NCBI GenBank assembly: GCA_026545765.1
Contig: CM048843.1
Location: forward strand, 6,368,001 to 6,432,000
From: Plantago major
Lineage: Eukaryota > Streptophyta > Magnoliopsida > Lamiales > Plantaginaceae
Reading direction: 5' to 3'
Length of the DNA stretch: 64,000 bases
Within the stretch, counting starts at the first letter, position 1. Every line of letters starts with the position of its first letter. The translations under genes were made by a program, and so were the position numbers. The notes beneath the pieces were generated by a model. It worked only from the letters and a program-made list of their open reading frames with translations, was not told the origin of the DNA and searched no databases. Of this stretch, positions 1 through 10,800 are shown in pieces.

Positions 1-235
1 GATTTCTTTTCGTTTTTTCATTTTTGGTGTTCCATTAAAAACTTTCAATTTCCTTTTATGGAAACCCACTATCTCCATTATTAATATTTTAATCTCTCTC
101 TTTCATACTTTTTCAATTCTCTTTCTTACTTTTTACTATACACTTACTACTTCATCTATATAACCCATTTTTTACTCAAATTTCTTAAAATTTGTGCAAA
201 AACGAAATGGAAAGAAATAGGTGGAATGGAGGGAG
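1..235. mobile_element. Stowaway-like MITE, cut by the window edge
   Basis: The right end reads GGAATGGAGGGAG followed by TA, the usual inward-facing terminus of plant Tc1/mariner-type Stowaway MITEs, and TA is the expected target duplication. The interior (AT-rich, a short GGAAACCCA stretch, then a run of C/T-rich sequence) resembles the copy at 31541-31773, so the two are probably one family. The left terminus lies outside the window. No coding capacity. Confidence 0.7.
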
Positions 236-419
236 TATTATATAAGAGATATATTATAGTAATATATTTAATGTTATTCATTTTATGTGATCTTAATTGT
301 AGTTATAGTTAATTTTATACATGTAGCCCCGCGTGTAAATACTAAAAGGATAATCTATATATACAAGTGATCTAAGTAGTAGTCCTATGGGCAAGGTACC
401 AATAGATCACCAATTGCAC

Positions 420-730
420 AACTTTTTACCGTGAGACACCCATAAATTTTCGTACAACGAGCAGGTCACTTTGGTTACGGGCAAGTCACTTTGGTACCGG
501 TACCGGACATGGGTAGTGGAATCCGGTGGTGTGGTGGAATCCGGTGTTGGGTGGCGGATTCCGGTGGTGTGGTGGTGGAATCCGCCACCCACCACCGGAT
601 TCCACCACCACACCACCGGATTCCACCACCCATGTCCGGTACTGGGGTATCGGTACCAAGGTGATTTGCCCGTAACCAAAGTGACCTGCTTGTTGGGCGG
701 AAATCTATGGGTGTCTCACGGTAAAAAGTT
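420..730. repeat. Fold-back element with near-complete inverted arms
   Basis: The two halves are inverted copies of each other. It opens with AACTTTTTACCGTGAGACAC and closes with its reverse complement. Inside, both arms contain CAGGTCACTTTGGTTACGGG, then GGTACCGGTACC-like sequence, then iterated GGTGG/GGAATCCGG units meeting at the centre near 585. Arms are about 150 bp with few mismatches, so a transcript would fold into one long hairpin. No convincing target duplication is visible, so the superfamily is open; Mutator-type MITE or fold-back element are the options. Open frames on both strands are by-products of the GGTGG repeats. Confidence 0.75.
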
Positions 731-740
731 ATCCCATTAG

Positions 741-1310
741 TAACTAATTTGTAAAAAATCCGCGGTGATATTAGTTATGGATGAGTGAAATAAATAGTCA
801 CGCACATGTAGTGAAGAATTGTAAAGACGGCAGTCGGCAGAGATTTGATTTGATAGATATATATATCTAGCCAAAAAGACCAAAAGTAACGGTTTGATTC
901 GAATACTATAAATATTTATCTAGGTCTTATCCTCTTAGACATTTGTGTTTGAAATTCCAGACTGTAACACATTTTTAAATATTAGATGCAGCAGGTCCGG
1001 ATGATTTTCGGTGTCGGGTTTCAAATTGTTTATTTAGTGAGTGACGTTGTCAACACTATACACACAACATTTGGATCGGCAAACCCCATTTCTTTCCCAT
1101 TTTTGTTTCAAGACAACCTTCACGGTCGACTACATTACTCCCAAATTTATTGCAAAACCACTAGTTAATATCATACCAAGTACTGCCCATACATTATGTC
1201 TCTTTTTAGGAAAACTAGCTGAAAATCTAAATTTGGTATGATTAACTAGTGGTTAGTTAGTAGGTGATAAATTGGTGATTAAGGAATGATTAACTAGCTG
1301 ATTTTAAATG
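741..1310. other. Intergenic, nothing recognised
   Basis: AT-rich sequence with short chance open frames and no codon structure, RNA gene or terminal repeat that I can support. Confidence 0.5.
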
Positions 1311-1935
1311 TAGGTGTTTAACAAATTAGCTGATAAGCTAGCTGGTATTTTGTAAAATGACATAAAAGAACATTACTCTTATTTTTATTTTATTTAACCT
1401 TTCTCATCGTATTATTAGTCTATAGTTTTTAAATAATAGTACATCACATTTTGTCCAATTATTCTAATATATATATTCAATGTACTTTACATCGCCACTG
1501 TAATAACATCATCAAAATTATCAGAAGTTAAAAAAAAATTCATTGAGCATTTTAACTTAGTAATGAAAACAATTAGTAATTGATGTGTACTACATGTATG
1601 CATTTTAAAGAGATGTGGATGCATCTAGTTGCAAACAAGTACACAAAATGTATAACAAAGGATCCAACAATATAAAATATAAGTCGAGAATAATAAATAA
1701 TAAAAACGAGTAGTTTTTCCTTCTTTTTTTTCTAATTTAGGTCAGTGATATTTCCGGAATGAAAGACATATGAAGGAGCTTCTTTTTAAAAAAAAAATGA
1801 ACTTGGGTAGCTTCTTAACCAGCTAGCTGGTTAAGAAGCTGCACGTTCACGTAACGAGCTTTTTATTAGTCAATGGTAAAAAAAAAGTTCATGGAGCTGA
1901 AAAGCTAACTGAAAAGCTAGTGGTAAACAGAGCCT
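1311..1935. mobile_element. hAT-like MITE (non-autonomous)
   Basis: The left end (TAGGTGTTTAACAAATTAGC, then GCTGATAAGCTAGCTG) and the reverse complement of the right end (TAGGCTCTGTTTACCACTAG, then CTTTTCAGTTAGC) are imperfect inverted repeats of the kind seen in plant hAT-type MITEs. The interior is AT-rich, non-coding, and holds a perfect 32-bp palindrome at 1809-1840. I found no clean 8-bp target duplication, so the boundaries are approximate. Confidence 0.45.
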
Positions 1936-2258
1936 ATCTAGATATATTATAACGTACGTATCTGAACTTGGAATACATGGAATTGAGTGTGTATTTATGT
2001 GCCTTATTGTGACTTGTGAGGTCGTATATATAGTCAGTCATATGTGCTAGGGCACACTAAGACCACTCCCAATGGGAGTGGTCTTAACGTCGGTCGTGGT
2101 GCACGGCTAGCCCTGGAATCAGCCTTAACAAGGCTGATTCCAGGACACCCAGCCGTTAGGGGGGCCCATCCGCCTTTTTTTAAATTTTTTTAAAATTTTT
2201 TTAAAATTAATTTATAAAGTAATATTAAATAAAAAATACCTCAACGGCTATATTTTTT

Positions 2259-2273
2259 CGAGATCTATAAATA
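2259..2273 (+). promoter_or_regulatory. TATA region of the Harbinger ORF1 gene
   Basis: CGAGATCTATAAATA holds a good TATA box about 75 bp upstream of the ATG at 2348. The intervening sequence is C/A-rich, like a plant 5' UTR. The same 15 bases occur inverted at 54786-54800 in a separate short element, which argues that this is the element's own conserved promoter. Confidence 0.5.
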
Positions 2274-2347
2274 CAACCCATTCGCAACTCATTTCACCAC
2301 ACCTCAATTTCCTCTCATCTTCCACTTCTTAAACTCAAAATGCTAAA

Positions 2348-3687
2348 ATGTCTACTCCCAACTCCTAGAATTCGAACTCCACTCCAAACTCCACTTCACC
2401 AAACCCATTTGAGCATCCGACATACATATGGCTCACTCAACAAGGAATGTTGGATAAAATACCGGCATTTCTGAATGAGTTTTATGGTGTCACTCCCAAC
2501 TCCCAAATCCCCATCTCACCTAAAGGCCAACCGGAACCTTCATTCTACGATACGACCGGATGCTACAATCCATACATGCAACCCAGACTCTTCAACTTAT
2601 CCAGCCGGTTACTCACAGCCAATCCCGGAGTCTGTTCCGTAGACTCAACCGGAACCTACGACAAAAGGGAAAGGAAGGAAACCTCGCAAGCCTACTGGAA
2701 AAAAAGGCAGCCTCAACCGCGGGGAAAGAGGAAGAAAATGATGGGTCAAGGAATCCGTTCTCTGAAGAGGAGGATCGTGCTCTCATCCAGATTTTCATGT
2801 CGTTAAGTGAGGATTCGGTGAAAGCTACCAACCGCACGTATACTTCGATGTTTGTGGAAGTTCAGGAAATCTGGGAGCAAAACATTATAGATGGCCATCC
2901 TCTTACCGGTCTCACACCTCGAACTGCAAATTCACTACGTGGTAGGTGGACTCGGATGAAAGAAGATGTAAACCACTTTGTCTCAGCTTATGATGATGCG
3001 GAAAGATGTGTTGGAGATAAAAGCGGTTACAATGACGATGATGTTATCAACATGGCCAAATAGCTACACAAACAGAGGCAGGGCAGTAAGTTTAATACAT
3101 GCATTGTTGGGAAGCAATGAGGCACTATCCGCAGTGGCAATCTCACATGAATTTCACTAGTGCAACCGGGGTGAAATCTGCCAGGGCGCAACCTCGGGCA
3201 TATGGTGGTGGATCAGTTGACGAGACTATCAATGTTGAGGTTAGTGGTGGGATCGGTACCAAAAGGGTTTGGACTGCAATGATGATGGGAGCGAAATTTC
3301 ATCGAAGCGCCCTATGGGTCGTGATAAGGCAAAGGCCTTCCAAAAGCAGGGGGTTCGAGTGGAACCTCGATGATGGACGGTTTGAATGAATCCTTCCAAG
3401 GCATGAATACAATTGAGGAGAAGAGGCTTGAGCTTAAAATGAGGAAGAGTGAGGAAAGGAAGCAAGCTGAGGCACGGAGGTTTGAGTTTGAGGAGAGGAA
3501 GCTTGAAGTGATGCGAATGAAGGCGGAGAAGAAGTCTGAGGATACGAGAAGGCTTGCTGAGAGTCAACATGAAGCTGCTACGTTGGGGAAGTACCAAATG
3601 ATGATCGAGCTCCAAAACAAGTACGACAACTTGACACCGATGGAGCATGCTATCCTGCAGAAGCTGAAGTCCGAGTTCGGAATGTGA
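2348..3687 (+). pseudogene. Harbinger ORF1 (Myb/trihelix-like, NAM-associated type), decayed
   Basis: The probable start is the ATG at 2348 (MSTPNS-), but an in-frame stop follows six codons in. Reading continues in that frame to about 2630 with proline/serine-rich sequence (WLTQQGMLDKIPAFLNEF). It then shifts to a second frame holding the Myb/SANT-like part: FSEEEDRALIQIFMSLSED, then TNRTYTSMFVEVQEIW, then ANSLRGRWTRMKEDVNHF, a tryptophan spacing typical of DNA-binding ORF1 proteins. After a damaged middle (3064-3369), an intact segment at 3370-3687 encodes a charged coiled coil (EEKRLELKMRKSEERKQAEA) ending MEHAILQKLKSEFGM. This layout matches the ORF1 of plant PIF/Harbinger elements, often misnamed glutathione S-transferase T3-like in databases. 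The role in the family is DNA binding that assists the transposase. Several frame breaks make it non-functional. Confidence 0.7.
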
Positions 3688-4091
3688 TTCCTTCTATGTT
3701 TGTTGTTGTGTGCTTTCATTTCTTTTCAAGTAGGATTTCAATGTTGTATGATGTTGTGTGTTTTCAATTTCAATCATGTATTAGGATTGTAATGTTGTGA
3801 TGTTGTATCCGTATGATTTCAATAAACGAGTTTTAAGAACGACTATATTTTTCAATCTCAATAAATTATAAAAACGAGTTTTAAGAATCCAATTTGAGTA
3901 ATTTCAACTTCTAAACACTCTTATAATATGTTAAGCAAGTTAAAAAAAATTAAAAAAAATAAAAAAAATTAAAAACCACTATTCACTATCGCATACGCAT
4001 TGGATGATTTTTTTTCGCAGCTGGTTAAATCACCTTAACTCACGATCATACTATTCACTACTTAAGCGACAACCCATTGGGAGTGGTCTAA

Positions 4092-5988
4092 AGGCCTTAG
4101 ACTGGGCTTTAAACGTCCGTTTATGGATTTAGTAGATCCAATCTTGTTAAGTAGACATGTCTTTCGATTTTGACTTATTTAATCAATTTGACTATCTTTA
4201 TGGTGTAGGTACGAGAAAGATTACATCAAGTCACTTGATATGGGATATTATGGACAGGCCCGGACCTGAGCATGCTACCGCATTTCGCGCCACTCTATTT
4301 TGAGAACTGATTTTAAATTGATCTTCATGTATATATTCGCAGTATACGTCATGAATAATCATTAAAATCTTTGTTTCTAAGTGCTAAAGGTCATATATAG
4401 CTTATGAAAGGTTTTGTGTTCAATTCATGATGATGTAAATTTTTTTATTTTATTTATTTTGAATATTTTTTCTATTATTATTATTATTATTATTTTTTAA
4501 AATTATTTTTACGGACCCCGATTGATATTTTTGCACAGGACCACTTAAATCTCTAGGCCGGACTTGCTTATGGACCAACATTAATAATGGACTCATCTAG
4601 CTCGATAAAATTAAGGCACCCATAGCTCTGCTCGTACACCGCTACTAGAACCTACAAGTCGGATAATCAAGTCAACTCCACTACCTCGGTAGAAGTAAAG
4701 CTCGACTAAGAATGTCGTTTAGGAAAAGGGTCTGATATGGTGTTCCTCAGACTCTCCGACACGGATGCGTCTCAACTCTAAAAGTGTTGTACCTGGGTTC
4801 ACTAATGTACGTATATGAGTCCCACAAATAGTCCAATGTAGCTTATGAATTGCCTATAATTAAATGCGCATGATAAATGTTCCGGGTTGCCTAAGTTCAC
4901 TAGCTTCGCTGTTGTTAAGTTCACATTAATTACTAACGGTGATGCTGAGTTAACATTCATTGTTATGTTATGCAATTCTAACTTTATACGTTTGGATGTA
5001 TTGCCTCTATTCACTAATCTAACCTAATTCAACGATTTTAATCGATTGTGATAATTATATAGAACATGCTAAAGAGTTTATAGCGGATAGATCTCTAACT
5101 AAAAGTTTTCAATAAAGAGTTGGGAGTTGAAGGACTCAATGTTGGCTCAGCAGTTTAGCTGGGAGACTTGTGCATATTAATTACACTCAAGATGTGGGTA
5201 AAGCAACAAGACTTGTGGATACTCTTATGCATGTTTCTATGCTTAATAATTAATAAAAGGACGAGTACATCCAATTAGGTTATCAAGTTTAGAGCAATGA
5301 CACAATCTTTTTATTATATTTTCTATATACTTGTAATTGAAGCTTTTTTAGCTGAATCAAGGGTGTGATCTCGATAACTTAGGTTTGTCTAAGTCAGTTG
5401 TGCTAGAGTGTGTGAACTATCCTATCCAGTCTCCTATATATTTACAATTCGAACTTCCTAGCCATGGAACTTTAAATTTAATTTTTATAAATCTACTCTT
5501 TTAATATTTGATATATTGTCTAAGGATCGGTGGGTATATAAATATACCTGATAGAAAAATGATTGTATTGTACCTTACATTTCCGCCATGTACTCATGAA
5601 TCTGTCCATTTAAGTCGAGGCCACATATATACACTGTTGACTCAACATTGACATCAAGAATGTTGTTACTATGAGAAACAAAGTTTAGATTCATATATTC
5701 GTTCACCTACTATTTAACTTGACGTATAAAATACTAACTGCCCTACTTCATCTCTAACTAGATTTTACATCCACGAATTAGAAGTAAAGTTAAAGAATGC
5801 ATTCCGACTCATAAGAATTAAGAAGCATGATCGAGGTCATTTTATACTTGCGAGCAAAATAGTATTATCGTGAAAACAAAAAAGTACTGGAATTGAGGCT
5901 TGGTTATACTCCATGTTGATGATATCAATGCTATCATATAATCTTTGAAAGTGTTTTTGAACTTTTTTTTTTTTAAACGGTAAAAATA
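4092..5988. other. Intergenic, nothing recognised
   Basis: No gene supported. There is an ATT microsatellite near 4470-4495. Short open frames lack domain signatures. Some stretches (for example 5100-5200) look like eroded coding sequence but match nothing I know. Confidence 0.4.
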
Positions 5989-5990
5989 TA

Positions 5991-6247
5991 CTACCTCCAT
6001 TTCAGAAAAAGTGTTACATTTTACTATTCTGCGGTCAACTATCTCCGCGTTTGACCACAATTTACTCTTAAACGATATTAATAAATAAATTATTAAAATT
6101 ATATAATGAAAATTTAGTAATTAAATTTTTATTATATGATTTTATTAAATTATTTACTATTATCGTTTATGAGTAATTTGTGGTCAAACTCGAAGACAGT
6201 TGACCGGTTAAAGTTAAAATGTAACACTTTCTCTGAAATTGAGGGAG
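5991..6247. mobile_element. Stowaway MITE, complete
   Basis: It begins CTACCTCCATTTCAGAAAAA after a TA and ends in the inverse (TCTGAAATTGAGGGAG) before another TA. Long inner inverted arms carry TTTGACCACAATTTACTC and its inverse. It is 257 bp and non-coding, of the same family as the nested copies at 43109-43594. Confidence 0.85.
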
Positions 6248-7280
6248 TATTAATTACTAGATAAAAGAGTACAAAGTTTTTTTTGACTTAATTATTGTTT
6301 TTGGGGAGTTGGTTTTCTCATTAATCATCATGACCAAAAAGAAAGGGCACGAGTGTGATCCAAAGTTGGTTCATGGAGACATCAAACACACATTCTGTAA
6401 ACAATGACGAACGAAAATAATGATTATGAGCTCAACATTATTTTACACTTGTTGGTAGTCGATTAAAACTCACCAACTTATCCACTAATCACAATTTTAC
6501 CAGATTAGATGGTGCAATCAAGTTTCCCCCCAAACAGACTGTCGGTGACGAGGTAGGAAATTGATACTAGCATCCAAAAAAATCGATATTGTCACATTCA
6601 ACGTGAATCAATGTAATAAAATCCATCTCGATTTAACACCGTAAAAATATTTGGACTTAGAATGCCCATGAAATATGTTATTCTAATTTTACGCCTAAAA
6701 ACAATGAATGCAAAATTAATTAATAGTTGGTACACCGTACATGTACCAAATACAAACGTAAAGAAGTAAAACTAGAAGAAGAAAATGAAATTCTTCCTTA
6801 CATGCACCGATGAGGAGGAAACAAGGAAAAATAGATTGAAGAGTAGAGCCAGGTTCGGAAATGTTGAAACATTAAAGACAGTTTTTTTTTTTTTTTTTAA
6901 TTTCATTTCTTTGATATCTATATTAATTATAAAGAGAAAGGCAATTCTCTCTCACAAGAGGTAGTTATATGCGTTTGTTTACAAAGTTATCCTCCTGGCT
7001 TCTGAAAAGGTTATCTCATCCGTTTCAGTTAACTTGGAATTAACTGAATTGTAGTGGCCAATTTTGGAATTTTACAACATCACAAGCGGTTGTAATACCA
7101 AATATTTGGTATTCTATTTCTACCTCTCAAAACTCCCACACAAATAAGAGTACTTTCAAGGCCACTATTGTAATTGTCATGGTGCAATATAAACTTCCAT
7201 CTTCCATTTAATTACCGTCACATGCAAACTGCTACAAACTCTTCTACTCCTCAGTTCAAGTTTGAAACTTGAGAGGAATT

Positions 7281-7304
7281 CATGGATTTTGAATACACTC
7301 TTCA
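7281..7304 (+). other. Possible orphan first exon
   Basis: An ATG at 7281 opens MDFEYTLQ and runs straight into CAG|GTACGT, a good splice donor. It follows about 100 bp of C/T-rich, 5' UTR-like sequence. Nothing downstream continues a reading frame; the next kilobases are repeat-like. It may be the severed head of a gene or chance. Confidence 0.2.
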
Positions 7305-8048
7305 GGTACGTCCATTTTTAATTGAATTATTACATATTTTCGTGAGTTAATTTCATATAGTTGAAAAACAAGCATGGTATATCTTTGCTTGCAGCCCGCC
7401 CCGGAATTAAAAAAAAAAAAAAAAGAGTATATCAACTAAAATGTTAAGAGAAATTAGAGCAGTATGAGAGTAAGAGTAGAAGAAAGAAAAGAATATATAT
7501 AATAGAATGGGGAGAATGTAGAGTTCATTCTTCACTTCAAAATGGGAGTACATGATGGGTATTTATACAAGTGGAAATGTATATCAAGAGCCTAATGATA
7601 TATGAATAGGCTGTTGGAAATTTAGAAGAGCGACAATGTATTGAAGATATATATAAATGAAGTAACATGTAAGAGAACAAATTAAGGACTGTTGCGATGA
7701 GAGTTGGCTCTCGGTCCTTAAGACAAATTTGTCCCGCTTAGATGTCTACGGTTGCAATTAGCAAAATGTCTCCCAAGATTACACAGCAGGTGAATCTGTA
7801 AGCTAGGACTTGAAATCACATATTCGAGTGGACTACTGCAATATGGAAAGACATGCTTAAAAGAAGAAGAGAAGAAAGAAGGAGAGAATTTGGATATCTC
7901 TTGTTATGTGTATGAAATCCAACTATGGACCTCTATTTACAGTTTTGTAAAGTTGTGACCAAAAGATGCAATTGTTGAACAAAATGATTCTGGTACCGAA
8001 TAGATATGTACTTTCGTAAGATACAATCATTCACCAAAAGACATGTTG

Positions 8049-8109
8049 TTCCAGTGGCAACACTTGCCACTTTAGGCGACCAGGTCATGGGTTTGACACC
8101 CACCTGCAC
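8049..8109 (+). mobile_element. tRNA-like SINE head
   Basis: CCAGTGGCAACACTTGCCAC resembles the region downstream of a pol III A box. GGTCATGGGTTTGACACCC, about 40 bp later, fits a B box (GGTTCGANNCC) with one change. No poly-A/T tail was identified, so this is a fragment. Confidence 0.35.
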
Positions 8110-8200
8110 CAAATTTTCAGTATTTTTGCATCTTTTTCGTGTACAAATGCACCCCTTGCAAATTACACACTTCAACTCACATTCTTTCACAAAAGCTACA

Positions 8201-8264
8201 TAGCCCAACTGGAAAGGTGCATCTATTGGACAAAATTGGTCATGGGTTCGACACCCCTTTAAAC
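8201..8264 (+). mobile_element. Second tRNA-like SINE head
   Basis: TAGCCCAACTGG fits the A-box consensus (TRGCNNARYNGG), and GGGTTCGACACCC, about 45 bp later, is a near-perfect B box. The spacing is that of tRNA-derived SINEs. It sits about 150 bp after a similar head, so the two may be a tandem or dimeric SINE. Not a tRNA gene: no acceptor stem or anticodon arm closes. Confidence 0.4.
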
Positions 8265-10800
8265 CATTTTCTCCAATTTTTCACCTTTTCACCTATTCTA
8301 ACTCCTTCTTCTTAATTTTAGCTATGTGGAACTTTTTCCACTTTAACTCTTTAATTTTCCATAACTAGTACATCAACCAACACACTTTGAGCATTAATTA
8401 CTCTTTCACAATTGAATTTTAGTAATATTTGTTCAAGTGTCTTCTACTACTATAGTAGACAATGCACATTCTAGAAACCTCTGTTTCCGACGTGTAGGGC
8501 CCCATTTGGTTGAAATACAAAGTCATAGACAAACCACTCTTGGTTAGCTAAAATTCCAACATAGGCAAAGACATCCACTACTCTTGTACATTGATTTCTA
8601 TATCCACTAATCATCTCTTCATCCACTAACTCCCATCCACTAACTCATTGTGCATTTATCCATAACACTCTCCTTGAATGAACATGAGTTTGTGATGGTT
8701 GGTACGCCAAAAATATACTGCCTCATTAAAAACCTTGCTAAGAAAAACCCTTGGGATAAAAACTTAGTCAAGGAAAAAGGAGTGCAGTGCGTATCCAACT
8801 CCCCTGATCGATACATCATTAATTGTAATTCTTCAAACTGCTAGAATGACCAAGTTCTCAAATGATGATGTCTGATATGATTTGGTGAGCAAATCTTCAA
8901 ATCTTTTGTACTTGGATGGAATCTTTTTCTCATAGATAATGGTGGAGAAGAACTTATGTAATACGTGGCTTGTCTTCATGTTGAAGAACTTTTCAAATAC
9001 TTGGAACATCATGTAGTTTCAATGTTCCATAATATCACTCCATAATATTGTAAGGTTTGGACCAATAAGTCCCATGACCTTATCTTTATCACATGTATCA
9101 AAGATATGGAGATGTGGAGATAATTATATGCGCTTATAATGTTGCCTCGTTAAAAACCTTGATAGGAAAAACCCACATTGGTAAAAAAAACTAGTCAAAG
9201 GGAAAAAGAGGACAACAATTGCTCATGTGATGCGCAAAAGTTCTCATTGCTTTTCAATCGTTGTCACCATTTACTTGACAAGATAAATGTACCTTCTTCA
9301 GGAGGTATTGTGATGAACATCAAAATTCTTGCTTGACAAATGATTAAAGTACTTCTGGACCATGTCAATCTCAAGGTTTACAATAAGTAAGCTTCGTAAA
9401 TATTCATTTATATGCTCAAACTTCAGGTTGAGCTAATAATGGTGTAGCCAATACTACTCTTCACGAGTATTGAGAATTTTATTATCTCATACTTCAATAG
9501 TTCACTTGTGGTGAATTTTATCAACGTGAAGTTGATTATAGAGACAAAAAATTAGTTCTTCAAGAACTTTCCTCATTCAATCCATGTTTGTTAACATGAT
9601 ACTTTTAGTCTCCTTTTGGGACTAACTGTCATAGATGATATCTCCCTTCATTGAACTTTCTTGAAGCATATGACTTGTAAGTCAAACAATCATTTTCATG
9701 TGCACAACCTGAGGGTTGTGTATGAGCTGTAGCATTCATATTATAACAATAAACATGCGAGTATGCAACATGATACCTAAGGATACTAGAAAAAAACTAA
9801 ATAATATAAGCTATGCAAGAATAAACTTAGTAGGAAGCATTACTTAGTATCTAAATGCATGAAATTTGACTCGATAAACCAACGGTACCGTACGTATCAA
9901 ATTCGTTAATCAATCGGACTTCAGGTCCATGAGCTCATATTCTATCATCATCATGATGTCATCAAATGGACTTACATGTAAGATTCCCATGTACATATCC
10001 AATAATTTATGTCCATCGATTTTGCATATGCATATAAAATATATCAGTTCCAAATATCTTTGCTAGATTTTTTTCTTCTTCAAGTCAATATTGATCATCG
10101 ATATCTGAATATTGTTTGTAGGTACCAATTGCTTTCATATAGGCCATATATTATAATTCAGATATTTATGCATTTCATGGTATTCACACTCTTCAGGAGT
10201 ACCAACTGCCTTATATTGCCATTTTCTTGTATTGTACTCAGCATTAGAACCGTATATTTCATTGAAGTGAATGAATCATTAGTACCATAGGCAAGATATC
10301 TCAATGTCCAACACATGTCATTCAATAACTGATATGTAACTCTGTACGCCTCAAAATAGGGGTCATAGCGGGTTAACATTCAAATCATAGAATTTCATGT
10401 TTGAACATATCTTGATATAGTAACATGGAGCTGGAGAGTAAATATTTAGTTCAAGTTTGAACTTTCAAATGAACGTGGGGATCAATTCACTCTATGAATT
10501 TGTTTTTACCAGCTTAGTCATGTTCTTCCTCCCCTAAGTTGGGAAAAACGAGGGCTCATGATATTATAATGCCCAGCTTAGAAATTGATATACGCATACA
10601 ACTTTTGTATGCTTCAAGCATTAGTTCTCTGCAGAGAACAATATTATAGGGAGTCAATATATTTGCACAATTGAATTTTCCTGTGATGAAAATAAATTTG
10701 CCCTCAAATTGGGAGATCATGTGGGCTTCTGGCCACCTATATATCAATCATTGTCAACTTCAAAAGTGTGACTTTTGCTCATTTCAAGATCTCCATTTTC

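Larger units (their letters stand above)
2061..4088 (+). mobile_element. PIF/Harbinger element carrying only ORF1
   Basis: The 16-bp termini are perfect inverted repeats (GACCACTCCCAATGGG at the left, its reverse complement at the right) and are flanked by TAA on both sides (2058-2060 and 4089-4091), the 3-bp duplication typical of PIF/Harbinger. The element is 2028 bp. It contains one decayed gene of the Myb/SANT-like ORF1 type and no DDE transposase, so it must have depended on a transposase supplied elsewhere. A 15-bp-arm hairpin sits at 2112-2144. The left TIR is immediately followed by its own inverse (2061-2083), making the left end a small palindrome. Confidence 0.85.
7400..10800. repeat. 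Old retroelement-like region, unclassified
   Basis: This stretch has no open gene but contains two related segments (8720-8790 and 9143-9215) sharing the run CTCRTTAAAAACCTTG, then AGGAAAAACCC, then AGTCAA and a GAAAAAG stretch. I associate this with old plant LTR-retroelement sequence, but I cannot place the family. No paired terminal repeats were found. It looks long dead, with no intact part. SINE-like heads lie inside it. Treat boundaries as rough. Confidence 0.3.

Noticed and set aside
407-740. Overlapping open frames of about 90 codons on both strands
   Set aside because: They are by-products of the inverted GGTGG/CCACC repeats of the fold-back element; the translations are tryptophan/histidine-rich repeats.
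8201-8264. A tRNA gene
   Set aside because: A and B boxes are present, but no acceptor stem or anticodon arm closes; a SINE head fits better.
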